Source: an uncultured Bacillota bacterium (lineage in GTDB: Bacteria > Bacillota > Limnochordia > Limnochordales > ZCTH02-B6). From it: a stretch of 31,909 nt of DNA. The position numbers and the translations under genes are program-made. How positions within the stretch are numbered: position 1 is the stretch's first letter; each line of letters opens with the position of its first letter. This document shows positions 15,950 to 23,377 of the stretch, one piece after another. The stretch covers positions 1 to 31,909 of the forward strand of contig CALFSR010000040.1 in the NCBI GenBank assembly GCA_937916565.1. The letters run 5' to 3'. The notes beneath the pieces were generated by a model. The model made no database searches. It had not been told where the DNA came from and saw nothing but the letters and a program-made list of their open reading frames with translations.

Positions 15950-17782
15950 CTAGGACGCGGGGTGCACGAGGGTCGCGCCGTAGGGCGGTATCCGTACCTC
16001 CTCCCCCTCGATAACGGCCGCGGCAGCGGGTGCGCTTTCCGCGGCACCGGTCATCCTCCCGCCGTCGAGCAGGACGGTTACGACGACGGGCTTTGGCGCT
16101 GCGCCGCCAAGAGCCGCCAAGGGTACCGCTCGCTCCCGCGGCGAATTGTTGAGGACAATGATGACGCCGTCCTCATCGCGGCCGTGCGGCTGGTACCCGG
16201 ACGTTTTCCCCGGGGCGTGCCGCCCAAAGCCCCTCCAGTAGGCCACCGTGTTGCCGACCGGGTCGGCGTGCACGATGCGCGCCTCGCCCCGCCGTAGGGC
16301 CGGCGTTTCCCGGCGCAAGCGAATTAGACGCTTATAGAGCGCACACAGCGCCTCTCCTCGCCCTCCCCGCCAATCCCAGTTCATCGGCCGGCGGCAGTCG
16401 GGATCGCCGCCGCCTTCCATGCCGACCTCGTCGCCGTAGTAGATGAGGGGCACGCCCACCCACGTCATGAGAAACACCGCCGCCAGCGCCGTCTTGCGGA
16501 CGTCGCCGCCGCACGCCGTGAGAAACCGCTCCGTGTCGTGGCTGCCCAAAAGGTTCCATGACGCCTGCAGCGCTTGCCGGGGATAGGCAAACAAGTTCCT
16601 GGTGAGCGCCTGGGAAAAGCCGCGCGCGTCAAGCCGGCCGCGGGCAAAAAACTCTAGGCACGCCTCCCGCACCGGGTAGTTGGTGACCCCGTCAAACTGA
16701 TCGCCCAAAAGCCACGGCAAAGCGTCATGCCAAACCTCGCCCACGATGGCTGCGCTTGGTTTGGCCGCCCGTACCACCCGCCGGAACTCACGCCAGAACA
16801 CGTGGTCAACCTCGTTGGCCACATCCAGCCGCCAGCCGTCGATGTCACACGCCTCGATCCAGTAACGGGCCACGCCCAGCAGGTAATCCCGCACCGCGGG
16901 GTTCCCCGTGCGCAGCTTGGGCATGGAGGCGATACCGGTGGCAAAGGTTTCGTAGTTGGACTCAGGCTGCGCCTTGACGGGAAACTCGTCGACGTGAAAC
17001 CAGCCGGCGTAGGGCGACTCCCGGCCGCGCTCGCGCACGTCGCGGAAAGCGAAGAAGTCGTAGCCGCAATGGTTGAACACTCCGTCCAGCATGACCCGGA
17101 TGCCCCGGGCGTGGCACCGGCGCACGAGCTCCTTGAGCGTGTCTTCGTCGCCAAAGTGGGGATCGATGCGGTAGTAGTCGGTCGTGTCGTACTTGTGGTT
17201 GGACGGCGAGGCAAACACCGGCGTCAGGTAGAGCACCGTGACACCCAGCTCCTCAAGGTGCGGCAGCCGCTCGATGATGCCCTCGAGGTCCCCGCCGTAA
17301 AAGGAGCGGTACGTGGGGCGGTCGTCGCTCCACGGCCGCACGCCCGCAGGGTCGTTCTCGCCGTTGGCAAACCGCTCGGGGAAAACTTCGTAGACGACCC
17401 CGTCGATGAGCCAGTCCGGTACATCGTACAGGTCCGCCTCGTTGATGTACGGGTACGTGAAAAACTTGCCCTTGGGCGGTGCGTCACTGAAACCGGCCTC
17501 CGAGAACCACACCCGGCGCAAGCCGTCGTCCAGCAAGAACGCGTACTGAAACCGGGGCGGGCGCAGAGACAACCGTCCTTGGAAGTAGTCGTACGTGCCG
17601 TCGGAACCCGCAAGCTCCAGGGCGACGTGCTCGCCCTCCTCCGCCGGCGCGTAGCGATCATTGTACAGCGCGGTGACCGACCGCAGCGTACCGGCAGCCG
17701 CCCGTACGACCACCCTCAGCGTCGTCCCGTCCACCGGGTAGGCGTATGGCGGCATCGCCCTGTGCTCCACATTCCAAGTCAT
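15950..17782 (-). CDS. GH13 neopullulanase/cyclomaltodextrinase-like alpha-glucanase
   Basis: This 610-residue cytoplasmic enzyme hydrolyses alpha-glucosidic bonds of maltodextrins, cyclodextrins or pullulan fragments. An N-terminal CBM34-like beta-sandwich (about residues 10-115) precedes the catalytic barrel. All four GH13 regions are intact: DGVFNHCG, GWRLDVANEVD with nucleophile D320, IVGEVWHD with acid/base E349, and LLGSHDTERF with D416. A small C-terminal beta domain ends the protein. ATG at 17782 follows GGGGGA; the TTG at 17785 is a less likely start. No signal peptide is present, in keeping with cyclomaltodextrinases. The gene is divergent from the GntR operon and separate from the xylan genes. 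Confidence 0.9.
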   Translation of the reverse strand: MTWNVEHRAMPPYAYPVDGTTLRVVVRAAAGTLRSVTALYNDRYAPAEEGEHVALELAGSDGTYDYFQGRLSLRPPRFQYAFLLDDGLRRVWFSEAGFSDAPPKGKFFTYPYINEADLYDVPDWLIDGVVYEVFPERFANGENDPAGVRPWSDDRPTYRSFYGGDLEGIIERLPHLEELGVTVLYLTPVFASPSNHKYDTTDYYRIDPHFGDEDTLKELVRRCHARGIRVMLDGVFNHCGYDFFAFRDVRERGRESPYAGWFHVDEFPVKAQPESNYETFATGIASMPKLRTGNPAVRDYLLGVARYWIEACDIDGWRLDVANEVDHVFWREFRRVVRAAKPSAAIVGEVWHDALPWLLGDQFDGVTNYPVREACLEFFARGRLDARGFSQALTRNLFAYPRQALQASWNLLGSHDTERFLTACGGDVRKTALAAVFLMTWVGVPLIYYGDEVGMEGGGDPDCRRPMNWDWRGGRGEALCALYKRLIRLRRETPALRRGEARIVHADPVGNTVAYWRGFGRHAPGKTSGYQPHGRDEDGVIIVLNNSPRERAVPLAALGGAAPKPVVVTVLLDGGRMTGAAESAPAAAAVIEGEEVRIPPYGATLVHPAS

Positions 17783-17894
17783 CAACGTCCCCCGCCTTTA
17801 TCGTTGCCCGACGGCCGGCTTCTCCGTCGCACGCACCGCCGTGTCTGGGTGTTGCACGTCCCGGTCCTGACCGCACCGGCCGAAGTGCCCGGCA

Positions 17895-17930
17895 TTGACA
17901 GCCCCCGACGATATGTATATACTGTATATA
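17895..17930 (+). promoter_or_regulatory. Promoter and operator of the GntR-ABC operon
   Basis: TTGACA (17895-17900) and TATACT (17918-17923) are separated by 17 bases, a near-ideal sigma-A promoter reading toward the GntR gene. A perfect 15-base palindrome, TATATAC-T-GTATATA (17916-17930), covers the -10 box. YtrA-type GntR proteins repress their own operon, so this is the likely autoregulatory site. Confidence 0.75.
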
Positions 17931-18020
17931 GACACCCATGACATTATGCTCATTCAGCGGGCAAGCTCCCGGCTGGGAAAGCCCGCAGCGGCAACCGCCG
18001 TGGAATGGACGTGATCGCCG

Positions 18021-18401
18021 GTGCCGATAAGCATCGTTGTCTCCAACAGCAGCAAGGAGCCCATCTATGAGCAGATCAAACGCCAGATCAAGGAGAGCAT
18101 TCTCCGCGGCGAGCTCCAGGAGGGCGAGCTTCTCCCGTCCATCCGCCAACTGGCCAAAGACCTGCACATCAGCGTCATCACCACCAAGCGCGCCTACGAC
18201 GACCTGGAGCAAGAGGGATTCATCGTCTCCGTGGTTGGCAAGGGCTCCTTTGTGGCCGGGCAAAACCGCGAGATGCTGCGGGAGATGCGGCTGAGGTGGA
18301 TTGAGGAGCGGCTGGCGGAGGTCGTCGCGGAAAGCAAAGCCCTGCACGTCACCTTGCCGGAGCTCATGGCTATGCTGCGGCTGCTGTATGAGGACATGTA
18401 A
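18021..18401 (+). CDS. GntR-family regulator, YtrA type
   Basis: This 126-residue repressor has the winged helix of the GntR family (EPIYEQIKRQIKESILRGEL, LLPSIRQLAKDLHISVITTKRAYDDLEQEGFI, GKGSFVAG). Only a short helical tail follows, which is characteristic of the YtrA subfamily that lacks a large ligand domain. The start is GTG at 18021 with a weak ribosome site. It is the first gene of an operon with an ABC ATPase and a permease, the usual YtrA arrangement, and a palindromic operator overlaps the promoter upstream. The inducer is unknown; in relatives cell-envelope antibiotics act as inducers. Confidence 0.9.
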   Translation: MPISIVVSNSSKEPIYEQIKRQIKESILRGELQEGELLPSIRQLAKDLHISVITTKRAYDDLEQEGFIVSVVGKGSFVAGQNREMLREMRLRWIEERLAEVVAESKALHVTLPELMAMLRLLYEDM

Positions 18402-18446
18402 GTGCGGGTTGGCCGGACTGCGTGCGCGAGCGAGGAGGCGATTGCG

Positions 18447-19316
18447 GTGGAAGATGTCGTCGTCTTCGATGAAGTGACCAAGAGCTACGGGGAGTTTCGC
18501 CTCGACCGCGTTTCCTTTGCGGTGAAGCGGGGCTACATCCACGGCTTCATCGGCCGCAACGGCGCCGGGAAGACCACGACCATTAAGCTGCTGATGAACC
18601 TGATGCGGCGAGACGGCGGGGACATCCGCGTCTTCGGTCTCGACAACGTGCGGCACGAAAAAGAAATCAAGCAACGCTTAGGCTTCGTTTACGCGGACAG
18701 CCACTTCTACGAAGACTTGTCGCTGGACGACATGAAGCGCATCGTGGCATCGAACTATCGGGGTTGGGACGAACGCTCGTATCGGCGCTATCTAGACCTG
18801 TTCGAGCTGCCGGCGCGCAAGAAAATCAAGCACCTCTCGCGGGGTATGAAAGTGAAGTACGCCATTGCCCTGGCACTGTCTCACGACGCCGACTTGCTGG
18901 TGATGGACGAGCCGACCGCGGGACTCGACCCCGTCGTGCGCCGCGAAATACTGGAGCTCATGTCCGACGTCATTCAGCACGAAGAAAAGACGATCTTCTT
19001 CTCGACCCACATCACATCCGACCTGGAGCAGATCGCCGACTACGTCACGTTTATTCACGACGGCCGCATCCAGTTCTCGCTGCCGAAAGACGAGCTTCTG
19101 GAACGGTACGTGCTGGTGAAAGGCGGCAAGGAACTGTTAGACCGGGATACGCGGCAGCTGTTCGTGGGGTTGAGGGAGCATCGGTATGGCTTCGAAGGGT
19201 TGGCCGCCGACGTCCGCGGCGCCCGGGAGTGGTTCGGGACCGAAGCGGTCTATGAGAAGCCGTCGCTGGAAGACATTATGGTGTACACCGTCAAGTTCGG
19301 ACACGCAGCGAGGTGA
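18447..19316 (+). CDS. ABC transporter ATP-binding protein (YtrB-like)
   Basis: This 289-residue ATPase powers the export-type ABC transporter of the operon. GTG at 18447 is chosen since GAGGAGG lies eight bases before it; the frame is open back to 18402. The Walker A (GRNGAGKTTT), signature (LSRGMK), Walker B (LLVMDEP) and switch histidine (STH) are intact. The signature reads LSRGM rather than LSGGQ, common in YtrB/CcmA-like ATPases. Its stop overlaps the permease frame, so the two are coupled. Confidence 0.92.
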   Translation: MEDVVVFDEVTKSYGEFRLDRVSFAVKRGYIHGFIGRNGAGKTTTIKLLMNLMRRDGGDIRVFGLDNVRHEKEIKQRLGFVYADSHFYEDLSLDDMKRIVASNYRGWDERSYRRYLDLFELPARKKIKHLSRGMKVKYAIALALSHDADLLVMDEPTAGLDPVVRREILELMSDVIQHEEKTIFFSTHITSDLEQIADYVTFIHDGRIQFSLPKDELLERYVLVKGGKELLDRDTRQLFVGLREHRYGFEGLAADVRGAREWFGTEAVYEKPSLEDIMVYTVKFGHAAR

Positions 19317-19324
19317 AGGCCGGC

Positions 19325-19945
19325 ATGCTGAACATGGTCAGAAAAGATTTCATCGTACATCGAGTGTCGTTGCTCGTTTACCTGGCGGTCATCGTCGTCT
19401 TGCACACGCCCCTGTTCCCCATCGACGGGCCGTTGGCGCTGGTGACCATGCTGGCTGCATTTTTCTCCTTCGGCGTCGTTACGCAGGACGATCGCTACAA
19501 CGTCGACGTGCTGCTCAACAGTCTCCCCGTCAACCGAACGGACATCGTTTCGGCCCGCTACTTGTTCCACCTCTCGATGGGACTGTGCTTCATCGCCGTG
19601 TCCGTGGCCGGCCAGATCATCGCCGGCGCTTCGCCGGCAACCGCTCTGTCACAGGCACTCGTGGCCCTGGCCACCATCGCCGTCTTCGGGGCCGTCTTTT
19701 TCCCGATGTATTACTGGCTGGGCTCGCGCTTCCTCCGGCTGGGGATGGTCGTCGTCACGCTCTTGCTGGTCTCCATCGGCCCCATCGTGCAGTACATGAC
19801 CGAGAAAAACTACCTCCCCGGCGTCGAGCGCATCGCTTCGCTGTCCCCGGGGCCGCTGTACGCCTTGCTGGGGTTGGGCGTCGTGGTGGTTCTTTTGGGG
19901 TCCTGGCGGACGTCAGTGGCCCTGTACATGCGCAGGGAGTTTTGA
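19325..19945 (+). CDS. ABC-2 type permease of the GntR operon
   Basis: The product is an inner-membrane protein of about 206 residues with six hydrophobic segments (for example LLVYLAVIVVLHTPLF, LALVTMLAAFFSFGVV, VVVTLLLVSIGPIV, LLGLGVVVVLLG). Loops such as QDDRYNVDVLLNSLPVNRTDIVSARY resemble the ABC2_membrane_2 family. The start is ATG at 19325 (AGGTGAAGG upstream) or GTG at 19313, which overlaps the ATPase stop. With the ATPase it forms a complete small exporter, possibly for antibiotic or envelope stress (inference from the YtrA context). Confidence 0.85.
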   Translation: MLNMVRKDFIVHRVSLLVYLAVIVVLHTPLFPIDGPLALVTMLAAFFSFGVVTQDDRYNVDVLLNSLPVNRTDIVSARYLFHLSMGLCFIAVSVAGQIIAGASPATALSQALVALATIAVFGAVFFPMYYWLGSRFLRLGMVVVTLLLVSIGPIVQYMTEKNYLPGVERIASLSPGPLYALLGLGVVVVLLGSWRTSVALYMRREF

Positions 19946-19984
19946 CCTTGTGGCGCGCTCGGCAGGCGCGGGGGAGCGAAGGGA

Positions 19985-20017
19985 CGGTTGCGCGGGGCCA
20001 CGCCTACCGCGCAACCG
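19985..20017 (+). terminator. Hairpin after the ABC operon
   Basis: An 11-bp perfect inverted repeat (CGGTTGCGCGG at 19985-19995, CCGCGCAACCG at 20007-20017) lies 40 bases past the permease stop. It could end the operon. No T-tract follows directly; the first T-run is about 30 bases further on, near the IS remnant. Confidence 0.45.
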
Positions 20018-20068
20018 ACTCCAGCGTCCGAGGGTCAAGTCCATTTTTGTCTGTAAAAGGCCCGGCTC

Positions 20069-21112
20069 TCATGCACTGGTTGACTGGGCCTCTCGCTGAA
20101 ACGTCGGCGGATCGTCGCCCGGCTGGTCGCCTAAGGAGGCTCGCATCCTCTCACGAACTTTGGCCAGCTGGCGTTGTTCATGCTCCGAGAAGCGGACTCC
20201 TCGCCAGCGCAGGCTCACCCGCCATAGGGTAGCGAATATAAGCTTGATTCCGCTTGACTCACTCATGAAGCGGGGAATCACCTTTGTCCGCCGCCGCTCC
20301 TCGACGAATGCCCGCTCCAGGAGATTGGTGGTCCGCACCGCCCTGCGGTGGATGGCCGGCAGCTGGAGATGGGCCAGTGATGCTTCCAAATCATCCTCAA
20401 AGCTCGCGATAGCCCGGCCGTATTCGTGACGGTATTGCTTCACAAACTGGTTTGCCAATTGGCGCCCAGTGGCCCAGTCGGGCGCGTCCCGGATGCAGCT
20501 GAGGAACGCTTTGACCTCGCCATGAGCTTCTGCGGGGATCTTATCGAGGATATTGCGCATCTTATGGGCCCAGCAACGGATGCGGATGGCCTCGCCCCAC
20601 ACTTCTTCCACAGCACGGGTGAGACCCGCTGCCCCGTCTGTCGTCACCGTCAGGGGCGAAGGAAGGCCACGGTTGACCAAGTCCGTCAAGAAGGCCTTCC
20701 AAACGCTGTAAGATTCGGAGCTGGCCACGTCCATGTGGATGAGCACTTTGGCACCGTTGCTGAGAATGCCCCAGCAGCACAGGATGGCTTCTTTCACGCG
20801 TCCGGTCCGCCGCAGCGGCTCATAGACGGCGTCCAAGAATAGGTACACCACATCCAACGAGCTGAGATCCCGCTTGGCGAACGCCTCGTATTCCTCCATA
20901 AGGCTGTGACAGATCTGGCTGGCTTGGCTCTTCGCCAGCAGTTTCTTGCCGGTTTCCCGATCGCGGAAGGCGTCCTCGATGTCGCGCGTCGACAGCCCCC
21001 GAGCGTACATCTCCACCACTAGTGCCTCAAGGGCGTCACTGTTGCCCTTGAGAAAAGGCCATAACTCGGACCGATAAGGTTCGGGCGTATTGCGCACCTG
21101 AGGCAATTGCAC
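20069..21112 (-). pseudogene. IS256-family (mutator) transposase, N-terminally truncated
   Basis: The visible 347 residues (GTG at 21112) cover the catalytic core of an IS256-type transposase. The DDE residues are present: Asp in YLFLDAVYEPL, Asp in TVTTDGAAGL, Glu in NLLERAFVEERRRTKVIPRF. CWAHKMRNIL is also typical. Relatives are about 400 residues and begin with an extra helical domain. Here the homologous frame extends upstream (RNGYKTRSIRTAEGRVPV) to a TAA near 21198, with no start codon and no room for the rest. No matching terminal inverted repeat was seen at the two sides. The element therefore looks like a remnant missing its 5' end. Confidence 0.8.
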
Positions 21113-21269
21113 CGGGACGCGTCCTTCTGCCGTCCGGATGCTGCGAGTCTTGTAGCCGTTACGCCACGGCCGCGTGCCGCCGTCTCCGTGAGAGTCGTGT
21201 TACCACGGCAGATACGGCGACCGCCACCGACGCCCCTATTTTGTTGGGCGGCCCACAACACCGGAGGAT

Positions 21270-21384
21270 GGTCGGCTTCGATTGGAATCAGTGGTCGGCT
21301 TCGGTTGGAATGCGTGGTCGGTTTCCGTCGGAATCGGTGGTCGGCATCAATTGGAATTCATGGTCGGTTTGGGTTGGAATATGC
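21270..21384. repeat. Five tandem 23-bp repeats, probable IS21-type element end
   Basis: Five consecutive units, each exactly 23 bases, start at 21270, 21293, 21316, 21339 and 21362. The shared core is GGTCGGyTTCGrTTGGAAT with variable last bases. Repeated GGTCGG...TTGGAAT units are what I remember from the ends of some IS21-family elements, where the IstA transposase binds. No istA or istB is nearby, so this would be a solo end. The count and spacing are directly visible; the IS21 assignment is from memory. Confidence 0.75.
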
Positions 21385-21403
21385 ATTCTCGCGCACAAAG
21401 GGG

Positions 21404-21454
21404 TTGACAACCGTCACGACACGGCTTAATTTATCCTTAGGTTAATTAACCTAA
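21404..21454 (+). promoter_or_regulatory. Promoter and palindromic operator of the ArsR operon
   Basis: TTGACA at 21404-21409 is followed 17 bases later by a weak -10 (TAATTT, 21427-21432). A perfect 18-base palindrome, TTAGGTTAATTAACCTAA, lies at 21437-21454, over the expected transcription start and 32 bases before the ArsR start codon. This is the likely self-repression site. Confidence 0.65.
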
Positions 21455-21486
21455 TGGTTAATACAAAAACGAAAGGAGGGAGTTGG

Positions 21487-21849
21487 ATGTCCCAGGATCA
21501 CCTCAGCGCCCTCTTCTCCGCACTCGCCGATCCGACTCGCCGGGCCATCCTCGACCGGCTCGCCGAAGGTGAAGCCACAGTGAAAGAGCTCGCCGAGCCC
21601 TTTGACATCAGCGCACCGGCGATCACGAAGCACCTGAAAGTGCTCCAGCGCGCTGGGTTGATCAAACAGGAACGGCGGGCCCAGTGGCGCCCGTGCCGCC
21701 TCGATGCAACGCCACTGCGCGACGTGGCCAACTGGGTCGAGCGGTACCGCCGCTTCTGGGAAGGCAGCTTTGATCGGCTGGATAGGTACCTGAACACACT
21801 GCAAGAGCGTGAAAGGAATCGCGCAGGCCCAAAGGAGCCCGGCGACTGA
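21487..21849 (+). CDS. ArsR-family transcriptional regulator
   Basis: This 120-residue winged-helix repressor starts at ATG 21487, six bases after AAAGGAGGG; the frame is open back to 21454 inside the operator. The fold is clear: LFSALADPTRRAILDRLAEGEATVKELAEPFDISAPAITKHLKVLQRAGLIKQERRAQWRPCRLDATPL. There is no metal-binding CxC motif, so it belongs to the SdpR-like metal-independent group that pairs with SRPBCC genes. It is first in an operon with the SRPBCC and DHFR-like genes and probably represses it. Confidence 0.92.
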   Translation: MSQDHLSALFSALADPTRRAILDRLAEGEATVKELAEPFDISAPAITKHLKVLQRAGLIKQERRAQWRPCRLDATPLRDVANWVERYRRFWEGSFDRLDRYLNTLQERERNRAGPKEPGD

Positions 21850-21881
21850 AGTGCCGAACACCTGCAAGGAGGAATGCAGAG

Positions 21882-22388
21882 ATGACAGCGGGTTTTGAGA
21901 GACAAGCACCCGTTGGCGACGCAGTGGAGGCCTCCCTCCCTTCGGACCGGGAGATCGTCGTCTCCCGCCGCTTCAACGCCCCGAGGGAGCTTGTGTGGGC
22001 GGCCTGGACCCACCCGGAGCACATTGGGAACTGGTGGGGACCAGACGGCTTCACCACGACGACGGAGAAGATGGAGCTGCGTCCCGGCGGTGAGTGGCGC
22101 TTTGTGATGCACGCTCCGAACGGAATGAACTTTCAAAACTACGTCCGATACTCGGAGGTCGTCGAGCCCGAGCGCCTCGTCTACCTCCACGGCGAAGATG
22201 AGGAGCGCATCGACTTCGAGGTGACGGTCACCTTCGTCGAGCGCGACGGGGCGACCGAGGTTACCCTGCGCCAGGTGTATGAGACGGCCGAGGCTCGCGA
22301 CCGCGCCATCGAAGAGGTGGGAGCGATCGAGGGAGGTAAGCAGACGCTCGACCGCCTGGCCGGGTACCTGGAAACGATGCGGAGTTAA
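21882..22388 (+). CDS. SRPBCC/AHSA1-like protein
   Basis: This 168-residue cytoplasmic protein has the AHSA1 (activator of Hsp90 ATPase-like) helix-grip fold, which encloses a hydrophobic ligand pocket. Diagnostic stretches are VVSRRFNAPRELVWAAWTHPEHIGNWWGPDGF, ELRPGGEWRFVMHAPNG and a C-terminal helix EGGKQTLDRLAGYLE. ATG at 21882 has GGAGG nine bases upstream. It directly follows the ArsR gene, a very common pairing in which the ligand and true function are unknown. Confidence 0.9.
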   Translation: MTAGFERQAPVGDAVEASLPSDREIVVSRRFNAPRELVWAAWTHPEHIGNWWGPDGFTTTTEKMELRPGGEWRFVMHAPNGMNFQNYVRYSEVVEPERLVYLHGEDEERIDFEVTVTFVERDGATEVTLRQVYETAEARDRAIEEVGAIEGGKQTLDRLAGYLETMRS

Positions 22389-22460
22389 GGACGATCCGGG
22401 GGCCGCATCGATCGAATCGAACGAGCCGTGCGTCGGCTCTCGCGACAAGATCGTGGCACG

Positions 22461-22498
22461 GAGGGATGTCGATATCATGCCGGATGAGCGCATCCCTC
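22461..22498 (+). other. Inverted repeat between the SRPBCC and DHFR-like genes
   Basis: GAGGGATG (22461-22468) and CATCCCTC (22491-22498) form an 8-bp stem with a 22-base loop in the 172-base gap before the reductase-like gene. It could be an RNA processing or stabilising element, or chance. Confidence 0.3.
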
Positions 22499-22560
22499 GA
22501 CCGGATTAAAAAGTGACTACAATCGGACGAGCAAGCAAGCCACGGACGGAGGTCAATATC

Positions 22561-23205
22561 ATGTCGAAGGTGTTTTTTCATGTCGCCATGTCGCTTGACG
22601 GTTACATTGCCCCCGAAGGCATGGAGTTAGAACACGCCCACGACCCAAGTTACAAGGATTGGCTCAAGTGGTGGAGCGAGCTCCAAAATTGGCAATTTGA
22701 GCAGAAGTTTTTCCGTGAAAACCTCAATTTGGGTGAGGGCGGACAAACCGGCGTCGACAACCAACTCCTTGAAAGAGTGTTTCATCGCACCGGCGCCAAC
22801 ATCATGGGCAAGCGGATGTTCGACGGAGGCGAGCACCACTGGCCGGAGGATGCGCCTTTCCACACGCCGGTCTTTGTAGTGACCCATCAGGTGCGCGACC
22901 CTTGGGAGCGGCTCGGGGGCACGACGTTTTTCTTTGTCAACGACGGCTTCGAGAGCGCACTGAGTCAAGCGCGCGAAGCCGCCGGCGACAAGGATATTCG
23001 TATCGCCGGTGGCGCCAGTACGATCCTTCAGTACCTCAATGCGGGATTAGTCGACGAGTTTATCCTCACGGTCCCACCTCTTCTTTTGGGTGGCGGTGTC
23101 CCACTGTTTAAGGGGATTGAGCGCGACAAAATCGCGTTGAAGATCGTGGACGTGATCCATTCACCGCTGGCAACGCACCTCACCTACGAGGTTGGTAAGC
23201 GATAA
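22561..23205 (+). CDS. Dihydrofolate reductase family protein (RibD C-terminal-like)
   Basis: This 214-residue protein starts at ATG 22561, eight bases after GGAGG. It shows the DHFR/RibD reductase fold: KVFFHVAMSLDGYIAP at the start, NIMGKRMFDGGEHHWPEDAPFHTPVFVVTHQ in the middle, then IRIAGGASTILQYLNAGLVDEFILTVPPLLLGGGVPLF. The GGASTI stretch is the usual NADPH-binding loop. These proteins are widespread stand-alone relatives of riboflavin-pathway reductases with unknown substrates. It is the third gene of the ArsR operon, before the hairpin at 23275-23328. Confidence 0.9.
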   Translation: MSKVFFHVAMSLDGYIAPEGMELEHAHDPSYKDWLKWWSELQNWQFEQKFFRENLNLGEGGQTGVDNQLLERVFHRTGANIMGKRMFDGGEHHWPEDAPFHTPVFVVTHQVRDPWERLGGTTFFFVNDGFESALSQAREAAGDKDIRIAGGASTILQYLNAGLVDEFILTVPPLLLGGGVPLFKGIERDKIALKIVDVIHSPLATHLTYEVGKR

Positions 23206-23274
23206 CGTCGTCTTGCCGCGCGTGGGGATTGCCATGGGAGCGCTCCCCAAGTGCGTTGAAACCGATGATTCGAC

Positions 23275-23328
23275 GGAGACGCGGGTGATGAGCGCCGGAT
23301 CGATAGGGAGCTCATCGTCCGCGTCTCC
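23275..23328 (+). terminator. Long hairpin ending the ArsR operon
   Basis: Two 19-base arms (23275-23293 and 23310-23328) enclose a 16-base loop between convergent genes. In plus-strand RNA 17 pairs are Watson-Crick and the other two are G-U wobbles, so the stem is unbroken. On the minus strand those two become A-C mismatches. The structure therefore favours the plus strand and probably terminates or protects the ArsR operon transcript. No T-tract follows. Confidence 0.6.
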
Positions 23329-23377
23329 AAGATCGTCGTCGGGTCGGCATGGCCACGTCGTACTCTGAACACCGGCT

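Noticed and set aside
16727..17941. 404-codon plus-strand frame
   Set aside because: It is antisense to the GH13 gene, whose catalytic motifs are intact; no family resemblance.
17658..18674. 338-codon minus-strand frame over the GntR and ATPase genes
   Set aside because: It is antisense to two genes with clear motifs, a promoter and an operator.
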